Positions 44,762 to 51,198 of a DNA stretch of 64,000 bases are shown here, piece by piece (the first letter of the stretch is position 1; every line of letters begins with the position of its first letter). The translations under genes and the position numbers were made by a program. Source of the DNA: Candidatus Anammoxibacter sp. (lineage in GTDB: Bacteria; Planctomycetota; Brocadiia; Brocadiales; Anammoxibacteraceae). Under the pieces are notes generated by a model. The model was not told the origin of the DNA and did no database searches. It was given only the letters and a program-made list of their open reading frames with translations. The stretch spans positions 51,337 through 115,336 of the forward strand of contig JAIQZQ010000095.1 of assembly GCA_021777105.1 (NCBI GenBank), read 5' to 3'.

Positions 44762-46147
44762 ATGAAAGTTAAAAACATTAAAATTATAGTTTTTATGGTT
44801 TTTACGGCAGCGGTATTGCTAATAAATAGTAAAACGTCCGAGGCGATTTTTCCTGGGGCGGGGATGCGCACTTCAGGAAACGTAATAGGTCTTAGGGAAT
44901 CAGTAAACCTTGCCTGGGTGCTGTTAAGCGCTTTTCTGGTTTTTAACATGCAGGTAGGGTTTGCGTTCCTGGGGGCCGGTTTTTTAAAGAAGAAAAATAC
45001 TCTAAATTATCTAGCGATGAGTTTTATAGACTTTTGCGTAGGCGGCCTTGTTTTCTGGATGTTGGGTTTTGCTTTAATGTACGGCGGTTCGTCTATGGCG
45101 CAGGGCCTGGATTACGGCAATGCTTTTGTCGGTCTTAGCGGCTTTTTCCTTGCCGGCGAGGCCTATGATGTTTCAACTGCTTCAGTATGGTTGTTTCAGG
45201 TAATGTTTGCTATTACGTCATGCACAATTGTAGCCGGAGCGGTTTCTGAAAGATTTAAATTCCAATCTCACTTAATTTATAGCGCCTTTACATGCGGAAT
45301 TCTTTATCCAATTTATGGCCACTGGGTTTGGGGCGGGGGGTGGTTGGGTAATTTGCCTTTTGGCGCCGGCATGAAAGATTTTGCGGGATCGGGCGTAGTG
45401 CATGGCTTAGGCGGTTTAATTGCCTTTATCGCCGCTAAAATGGTAGGCCCGCGATTCGGCAAATACAATCCTAACGGAACGCCTAACTGCTTTCCAGGGC
45501 ACAATTTAGCATATGTAGTTATAGGCACTTTGATTTTAATATTTGGGTGGTTTGGTTTTAACGCCGGCAGCTCTTTGGCTGTGACGGAATTTAGAGTGGC
45601 AATAATAGCCACAAATACGTTCCTTTCAGCATGCGCGGGCGCATTTACTATCTTACTTGTGTCGTATTATCGCACGCGGATTTCCGATATTACGTTGACA
45701 TGCAACGGCGCCCTGGCCGGCTGCGTGGCAATAACCGCGTCAGGCGCTTATGTGGCGCCGTGGGCGGCGGTTGCCATAGGCGTAATTGCCGCGATAATAC
45801 TAAGGGTAAGTTTGTATGTTGTTGAGTTTAAATTACGAATTGATGATCCCGTGGGCGCAATTTCCGTCCACGGGGCCAATGGGCTTTGGGGTTTGCTTTC
45901 AGTGGGAATCTTTGCGGATGGTTCTTATATGGGCGTGGAGGGGCTGGTAACCGGGTCGGCATGGCAATTATTATCTCAATTTATTGGATGCGTTACTCTT
46001 ATAGCCTGGACTTTAGGCTTGGGGCTTCCAATGTTTTATATGATAAAAAAGACTATTGGTTTAAGGGTTCCTATTAAGATTGAGAGTAGCGGTCTTGATT
46101 TATATGAGCATGGGATGTCATGTTATCATGACGAAAAACTGGTGTGA
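44762..46147 (+). CDS. Ammonium transporter Amt-2
   Basis: The 461-residue protein resembles Amt-1 closely (shared GHWVWGGGWLGN, KLRIDDPVGAISVHGANGLW). It starts with a hydrophobic leader (IIVFMVFTAAVLLINSKTSEA). The twin histidines lie in GVVHGLGGLI and SVHGANGLWG. It has a normal short C-terminal tail, unlike Amt-1. The gap of 161 bp to PII-2 shows no terminator, so it may share the amt-1/PII-2 transcript. The pair probably arose by duplication; differing tails suggest different regulation. Confidence 0.91.
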   Translation: MKVKNIKIIVFMVFTAAVLLINSKTSEAIFPGAGMRTSGNVIGLRESVNLAWVLLSAFLVFNMQVGFAFLGAGFLKKKNTLNYLAMSFIDFCVGGLVFWMLGFALMYGGSSMAQGLDYGNAFVGLSGFFLAGEAYDVSTASVWLFQVMFAITSCTIVAGAVSERFKFQSHLIYSAFTCGILYPIYGHWVWGGGWLGNLPFGAGMKDFAGSGVVHGLGGLIAFIAAKMVGPRFGKYNPNGTPNCFPGHNLAYVVIGTLILIFGWFGFNAGSSLAVTEFRVAIIATNTFLSACAGAFTILLVSYYRTRISDITLTCNGALAGCVAITASGAYVAPWAAVAIGVIAAIILRVSLYVVEFKLRIDDPVGAISVHGANGLWGLLSVGIFADGSYMGVEGLVTGSAWQLLSQFIGCVTLIAWTLGLGLPMFYMIKKTIGLRVPIKIESSGLDLYEHGMSCYHDEKLV

Positions 46148-46504
46148 TAGTTTTTAACATAAGTTTTTTGTAATTCCGTAATGTGTTTAACCTCTCTTTC
46201 CGTATTTAGTTTGCGCCTTCATAATCGCAGTTTCCCGCTATACTTTCCCCTTTCTCAATTCTTGGAACTTTTTGTTGTTAAACAATTATACCTTAGCCGC
46301 AAGCCTATATTCTTAAGGCGATTATAACATTTTTGGGTTCTTGATTTTTTGTAATGCTTATACAAATCAAATGTTGCGCTTTTTGATAAATTTAAACGCA
46401 TATTTTAATGTTATAATTATCCGGCAGGGTGTATGGATTTCAACTTCTTTTATTCTTGTTTTAATTGCTTGAATTGATTTTGTTAATCTGGGGAGATAAC
46501 TTAA
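46148..46504. other. Intergenic gap between Amt-2 and kinase copy 3
   Basis: A 357 bp non-coding stretch. A possible minus-10 box TATAAT occurs near 46413, with no well-spaced minus-35 partner. GGGGAG just before 46505 is the kinase ribosome site. No repeat or RNA structure was recognised. Confidence 0.4.
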
Positions 46505-47317
46505 ATGTATAAAATTGGAAAGTATGAATTTGAGGAATTTAAATACAGACCTGGACATAGAGCAAATTATGCCGTTTTAACTAAACCCGGCAATAGGGAA
46601 TGGGGATTAAAATATTCGCCCTCTTATAGTTACTCTAGTGAATATGATGTTTTAAAGAAGTTTTCACACCCTCAAATTCCTAAGAGAAAAGATTGCGATA
46701 GGTCTCAGTTGTATGACAACGACAAACCTGTTTTAAATGAGCATTTTATTGTTTTGCAACATTTTGAAGGGGAGGATATAGTTCAGCATTATAAAGACAA
46801 AGGGATTCCGGACGCGAATGAAATGGGCAATATTGTAAAGCTCTTCACCAGCGTTGCCGAACCATTAAAATATCTGCATTTAAAGAAAAAATACGTCCAT
46901 ACTGATCTTAAACCCGGGCATCTTATAGTAAATCCGGATACCGGCGAAGTGGGTCTGATTGATTTGGAATTGTCTATAAAAATTGGGGAAATTATTAAAG
47001 GCATGACCAAAGAGTATGCTTCCCCTGAGCAGAAACAAATGATTAAACTGTTGCAGGAATTGCCGGAAGACGGCAATGAAAAAACAGTGCTTAAACAGGT
47101 AGTTGTCGATGGAAGAGCGGATTTGTACACTATAGGGCTGATTATGTTCGAGGTTTTAACCGGAAAATTATGGGTAGACGCAAAACAGCCCCCAATAGAA
47201 ATTAACAATTCCGTTCCTCAAAAATTAAATAATCTGGTCTTAAGTCTTCTTGAGGAGGAACCGGATAACAGGGTTGACTCTGCTGAAGTGTTTGAGAAAG
47301 AATTAGCTGGTGTGTAA
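46505..47317 (+). CDS. Atypical Hanks-type protein kinase (KPGH family, copy 3)
   Basis: The 270-residue protein is the most diverged of the three paralogs. K36 (GLKYS), H132-T-D134-L-K136-P-G-H139 and D153-L-E155 are the catalytic landmarks; the DFG position has Leu and Glu. The activation region reads YASPEQ. The N-terminus MYKIGKYEFEEFK is shared. Unlike copies 1 and 2 it is not followed by an OB-domain gene but by a small membrane zinc-ribbon protein (47454). ATG start with GGGGAG about 8 bp upstream. Confidence 0.78.
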   Translation: MYKIGKYEFEEFKYRPGHRANYAVLTKPGNREWGLKYSPSYSYSSEYDVLKKFSHPQIPKRKDCDRSQLYDNDKPVLNEHFIVLQHFEGEDIVQHYKDKGIPDANEMGNIVKLFTSVAEPLKYLHLKKKYVHTDLKPGHLIVNPDTGEVGLIDLELSIKIGEIIKGMTKEYASPEQKQMIKLLQELPEDGNEKTVLKQVVVDGRADLYTIGLIMFEVLTGKLWVDAKQPPIEINNSVPQKLNNLVLSLLEEEPDNRVDSAEVFEKELAGV

Positions 47318-47453
47318 GCCTTATTATTTAAGGTAAAAAGTTGATAAATCTCTAGCAGTTAATAATCAGAAATGCGATACTGTCTGTTTAAAGCTTTTTG
47401 CTTGCGGGGAATGCCGTTAATTTCTTAAAAAAGATAAATTATAAGCCCATATA

Positions 47454-47942
47454 ATGATTATTGACATAGAAAATGGTTTAGAAAAGATATTAGGGATTGT
47501 TAAAAACCCGGAGGATTTTCTTTTAGAGAAATACTATGGTTCTACCCCCCCAAGAGGTTTTCGTATAGATCTTTTTGCCGCGCAACGGTTTACCGCTTTT
47601 TATGAGAATGTTAGACAACTCGGCAAAACGCGCTTGAATGTTAACGGCGCAATATTGGATAATGAAAGAATGATAAATTCAGGCTTGATTAAAAAGTTTG
47701 TGGATTTTATTAAAGGAAATCCGCAAAAAACATTTTGCCAATATTGTGAAAAAGTTGTTGTGCCCAGAACTTCTCATAAACTGGATTACGCGGATATTGT
47801 CCTCTTCTTTTTCACCGGAGGGTTTTGGGCCGCCTTAATATTGGCGATGCGCCTGTTTATGAGGCGTTGTCCTTTCTGTGATCAAAGCCTTAGGGGCGTT
47901 AAACGCAAACCCGTCGATAATAAAACAAACACGCGGCGTTGA
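47454..47942 (+). CDS. Small membrane protein with a split zinc-ribbon
   Basis: I do not recognise this 162-residue family. The N-terminal 95 residues are soluble and mixed alpha/beta. A CQYC pair near residue 97 and a CPFC pair near 143 make a typical two-knuckle zinc ribbon, but a hydrophobic stretch of about 20 residues (VLFFFTGGFWAALILAMRLF) lies between the knuckles. Either the two knuckles come together around a short hairpin in the membrane, or each side binds separately. The tail is basic. It follows kinase copy 3 by 136 bp on the same strand, and a bidirectional terminator ends the transcript. ATG start is the only good one. Confidence 0.68.
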   Translation: MIIDIENGLEKILGIVKNPEDFLLEKYYGSTPPRGFRIDLFAAQRFTAFYENVRQLGKTRLNVNGAILDNERMINSGLIKKFVDFIKGNPQKTFCQYCEKVVVPRTSHKLDYADIVLFFFTGGFWAALILAMRLFMRRCPFCDQSLRGVKRKPVDNKTNTRR

Positions 47943-48014
47943 TAAAAGCCAATTAACATCAGGCGCGCCGTCTATTTACTACATGCTAATTTTAGCGAAT
48001 CAACAAACCCAATA

Positions 48015-48050
48015 AAAAAGGCGCTGTCTAATTAAAGACAGCGCCTTTTT
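48015..48050. terminator. Bidirectional intrinsic terminator
   Basis: A perfect 15-bp stem (AAAAAGGCGCTGTCT, complement at 48036-48050) encloses a 6-nt loop and has T-runs on both strands. It lies between convergent genes, the zinc-ribbon gene ending at 47942 and amt-3 ending at 48096, and should stop both. Confidence 0.92.
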
Positions 48051-48095
48051 ATTTTTAACGGGTAAACCCGCATTAACAACTTTGAAATCCGGAAA

Positions 48096-49445
48096 TTAGT
48101 GAGAGCCGGTATCTTTGATAGTACCAGTCTGTTCCATTTCCAAATGGTAACCAAGTTCGCCGTGAACGGCAAGATCGAGACCTTTGTCTTCTTCCTCTTC
48201 CTTGGTTCTCAAACCCATAATAGCTTTGAGTATTAATAGAATAATCATAGTTACAGCAAATGAATATCCCCATGCCGCGCAGAAACCTATGCACTGTAAT
48301 CCTAACAAAGAGATACCTGCTCCATCCCAACCGATGAAGAAGCCGTGGTGTCCGCCGGGTCCGGTAACGAAATCCGTGGCGTATAAACCAACAGCAAAAG
48401 CTCCGATTGTTCCTCCAACGCCGTGAACGCCGACAACATCCAGCGCGTCGTCGTAACCAAAAGCTTTTTTGAGCTTAGTGGCGCCGAAGTAACAACCAAT
48501 GCCGCCCATAATACCCATCTGAATAGCTCCCAATGGGCCAACAAAGCCGGCTGCTGGTGTAATAACAACTAATCCGGCTACCGCGCCTGAGCAAGCTCCC
48601 AACAATGTAGGCTTGCCTGTGGCTATCCATTCAACTATCAACCAGGTAATAGCCGCAGTTGCAGCCGCTACGTTGGTAATAAGGAAAGCAAACGCAGTTC
48701 CGCCGCCGGCGCTTAAAGCGCTACCGGCGTTAAAACCAAACCAGCCGAACCAAAGCATACCCGTGCCCAACATAACCATAGGAAGGTTGCAAGGCGGTTT
48801 AATATTATTTGTTTTACGTTTTCCAAGCATTATACAAACAGCCAACGCCGCTGCGGCAGAGTTGATATGAACAACTGTTCCGCCCGCAAAATCGAGAATA
48901 TCAAGTCCAAGGCACCATCCGCCTTCGCCCCAAACCCAATGGCATACAGGGTCGTAAACAAGTGTCGCCCATACAGGAACAAATATCATCCATGTGCTAA
49001 ATTTCATGCGGCCTTCAGCGGCGCCTGAAATAAGAGCAGGAGTAATAATGGCAAACGTCATCTGAAACATTATAAATGTGTATTCAGGTATTGAGCCGGC
49101 CATCGTATCAGGCGTTATGCCGTGCAAACCCGCCTTTGACAAACTTCCAAAGAAGCCCCCTATGTCAGGGCCAAACGCAATTGAATAGCCCCAGAAAACC
49201 CACTGAACACTGATGATGCCCATACAAGCAAGGCTCATCATAAGCATATTTAACACGTTTTTCACAGAAGTCATTCCGCCGTAGAAAAAAGCCAAACCAG
49301 GCGTCATGAAGATAACCAGGGCGCAAGACATAAGCATCCAGGCGTTATCGCCTGTGTCCAATGTATCTTCGCCTGCCCAGGCCACTGATGAACCAACCAT
49401 CAACAGCATAAAGACCAAAATGGAAAAATAGCTAAATTTTTTCAT
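48096..49445 (-). CDS. Ammonium transporter Amt-3
   Basis: The 449-residue protein belongs to the more typical AmtB branch: signal peptide (ILVFMLLMVGSSVAWAGED), NAWMLMSCALVIFMTPGLAF, and the twin-His regions GTVVHINSAAAAL and VVGVHGVGGTIGAF. The tail is short (KGLDLAVHGELGYHLEME). A perfect ribosome site AAAGGAGG precedes the ATG at 49445. It is downstream of PII-3 on the same strand with a 181 bp gap, the classical glnK-amtB order. It is clearly more distant from Amt-1 and Amt-2 than they are from each other. Confidence 0.93.
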   Translation of the reverse strand: MKKFSYFSILVFMLLMVGSSVAWAGEDTLDTGDNAWMLMSCALVIFMTPGLAFFYGGMTSVKNVLNMLMMSLACMGIISVQWVFWGYSIAFGPDIGGFFGSLSKAGLHGITPDTMAGSIPEYTFIMFQMTFAIITPALISGAAEGRMKFSTWMIFVPVWATLVYDPVCHWVWGEGGWCLGLDILDFAGGTVVHINSAAAALAVCIMLGKRKTNNIKPPCNLPMVMLGTGMLWFGWFGFNAGSALSAGGGTAFAFLITNVAAATAAITWLIVEWIATGKPTLLGACSGAVAGLVVITPAAGFVGPLGAIQMGIMGGIGCYFGATKLKKAFGYDDALDVVGVHGVGGTIGAFAVGLYATDFVTGPGGHHGFFIGWDGAGISLLGLQCIGFCAAWGYSFAVTMIILLILKAIMGLRTKEEEEDKGLDLAVHGELGYHLEMEQTGTIKDTGSH

Positions 49446-49626
49446 TCGCTTAACCTCCTTTTGATTAATGATAAAACTAATAAACAGTTTTCTGTAAACA
49501 GGTTAACTAAACTGCCGCATTTTATACCCGCTTGCATTGCCGCGCCAAATTAATAGCCGCCGAAAACGCTCATTTATTTTATTAAATTATATTTAGTATT
49601 TTATTGTTTTGCCTAAAACTGACATT

Positions 49627-49965
49627 TTAAACAGCTGTAGCTCCTTTTTCGCCTGTTCTTATCCTGATAATGTCATCAATGCTTGAAACAAATATCTTTC
49701 CATCTCCAATGCTTCCAGTTCTGGCAACATCGGTTATGGCGTTTGTCACAGTGTCTACGTCTTTTTCATCAACAACCATCTCTATTTTGATTTTAGGCAA
49801 CAAATCAACTGAAAAAGATTTTCCACGATAAATTTCAGTAACGCCCTTCTGTGTTCCGTGGCCTCTTACTTCAGTTATCGTCATGCCGCCTACCCCAATA
49901 TCTTTTAGGGATTCCTTAACTGCTCCCAGTTTTTCATCCCTAATAATTGCCTCAATTTTCTTCAT
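49627..49965 (-). CDS. glnK: PII nitrogen regulatory protein (PII-3, GlnK-like)
   Basis: The open frame reaches 50004, but the start at 49965 (MKKIEAIIRDEKLG) is preferred: it restores the normal 112 residues and has AAAGGAGGTG 9 bp upstream. Q39, K58, Tyr46 and the RIRTGEKG C-loop are present, while position 51, the uridylylated Tyr in GlnB/GlnK, is Phe (YRGKSFSVDLLPK). This PII can bind 2-oxoglutarate but cannot be uridylylated at 51, so it is probably controlled by metabolites alone. It precedes amt-3 on the same strand. Confidence 0.92.
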   Translation of the reverse strand: MKKIEAIIRDEKLGAVKESLKDIGVGGMTITEVRGHGTQKGVTEIYRGKSFSVDLLPKIKIEMVVDEKDVDTVTNAITDVARTGSIGDGKIFVSSIDDIIRIRTGEKGATAV

Positions 49966-50030
49966 TACAAAACACCTCCTTTTATACATATAATAGAAAG
50001 TCAATACGCACGATTTAAAGTTATATTACT

Positions 50031-50051
50031 CTAGAAACACCTCCTTTCCCC
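50031..50051 (-). promoter_or_regulatory. Orphan Shine-Dalgarno-like site in the PII-3 leader
   Basis: On the minus strand GGGGAAAGGAGGTG stands about 70 nt upstream of the true PII-3 ribosome site and is followed only by GTG-TTT-CTA-GAG-TAA, a four-codon frame starting inside the SD itself. No usable start lies 5-10 nt away. It is complementary over 11 nt to the loop of the RNA candidate at 33497-33570. It may act as a ribosome stand-by site or sRNA target, or be chance. Confidence 0.3.
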
Positions 50052-50140
50052 TTTAAAAAATTTTCATTATTAAAAAGTATAAATGAAAAAAGTTTGCGAG
50101 CGAAAATAAGCAAAATCGCCTGGATTTTCGCCTGTAAATA

Positions 50141-50187
50141 AAAAAAGCCGTATACCATGATCCAAAATCATGGCTATACGGCTTCTC
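50141..50187 (-). terminator. Intrinsic terminator of the small secreted protein gene
   Basis: A long stem (AAGCCGTAT-A-CCATGAT paired with ATCATGG-C-TATACGGCTT, one mismatch) with a short loop is followed on the minus strand by seven T. It starts directly after the stop codon at 50188 and supports that frame being an expressed gene. Confidence 0.85.
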
Positions 50188-50517
50188 TCAATAACTATGC
50201 AAATATCCCACAGGCAATACAATTGCCCCTTTTTCCCTATTTAATATTAATAATGAAAGCTTGCGTAAATTATAAATACGCTCAAATAAATTGAAAACAA
50301 AATTGTTGAACCTTCCAACAATCATAATAATGGACAGATCTTTCAGGCTCTCTCTCTTGCTCTTGCCGGTGAAAATTTCTGCGTCGGCATTTGCGCCTGA
50401 AAAGAATGTAAAAAAGCAAAGTATATATGAGACTATCATTAAACAGAAGTCTAATATGAACTTGTTTTTCCTGTCAAAAACATGACAATATTTGTTAAGA
50501 ATAAATTTACTTATCAT
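50188..50517 (-). CDS. Small exported protein of unknown function
   Basis: A 109-residue frame with a hydrophobic leader (FCLMIVSYILCFFTFFSG) ending in ANADAE, a good signal-peptidase site. The mature part is about 65 residues with basic and hydrophobic stretches (RESLKDLSIIMIVGRFNNF, EKGAIVLPVGYLHSY). AAGG lies 8 bp before the ATG, and an intrinsic terminator follows the stop directly. I do not recognise a family. The signals around it make a real gene likely. Confidence 0.55.
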   Translation of the reverse strand: MISKFILNKYCHVFDRKNKFILDFCLMIVSYILCFFTFFSGANADAEIFTGKSKRESLKDLSIIMIVGRFNNFVFNLFERIYNLRKLSLLILNREKGAIVLPVGYLHSY

Positions 50518-51198
50518 AATTTTGCCTTAAAATGTTGAAATAAAACATATTACTACTACGAAATTCCGGCCCAAAAGTCAATAAAAATCTAAAAACTTTT
50601 TTTATAAATTTGTAAAATAATATCGGTTTTTTAGATGGAATTATCGATTTAAAACGCTCTAAAAAAATAAAGATTTTTTTTATAATCATATTTGAATAAT
50701 TCCGCTACACATTAAAAACACAACATATAGTATTTAACCTGACTTTTGCATTTGTGGTTTGCGGACAAAATTTATATATTGCGAAAAAGATAGTCCGGGA
50801 TAACAAATCAGGAATGATTATTGTGTTCAGTGGGCATGGTCGAATCCCGCCGTTATTTAAGGGCGTAAAGCTTAAAATAGAAAAACTTTAACTTCGCCGG
50901 TACAATATATGAATCCTGCGTTGTTTAAGGCCGGCGCTTGTTTGTTTTTTTTACGCTAAAAACCAAAATACTTTACCCGGAAATTCGGCTTTCGTTTTAT
51001 AGCAAAAAAAATTTATGACAAATTTATTATTTCAGCGGATTAATGAAAATAAAATATACAATTTTGCCGGGATTTTCAGAGCCGCCTCTGCTTTAGCCGG
51101 ATTAATATAGACATCTCCCCCATTTTTATCTAACATTTCATTTGCAGGGTTTTTCAATTTGCGCCCATATTACTTATAACTCTTCCAGTTAACAATAA
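50518..51198. other. Non-coding gap of about 680 bp
   Basis: Low-GC DNA between the divergent small exported protein and JAB-DinG genes. Only short chance frames are present, all very rich in Lys, Ile and Phe. Two short segments with CCGCCGTTATTTAAGGGCG (near 50850) and TTGTTTAAGGCCGGCGC (near 50920) look like degraded repeat pieces. No RNA or promoter was recognised with confidence. Confidence 0.4.

Noticed and set aside
49534..49555. Sigma-54-like TTGGCGCGGCAATGCAAGC on the minus strand upstream of amt-3
   Set aside because: The spacing between GG and GC is one base short, which sigma-54 does not tolerate.
50507..50689. 60-residue minus-strand frame overlapping the small exported protein start
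   Set aside because: Composition is only Lys, Ile, Phe and Leu as expected from AT-rich DNA; no ribosome site.
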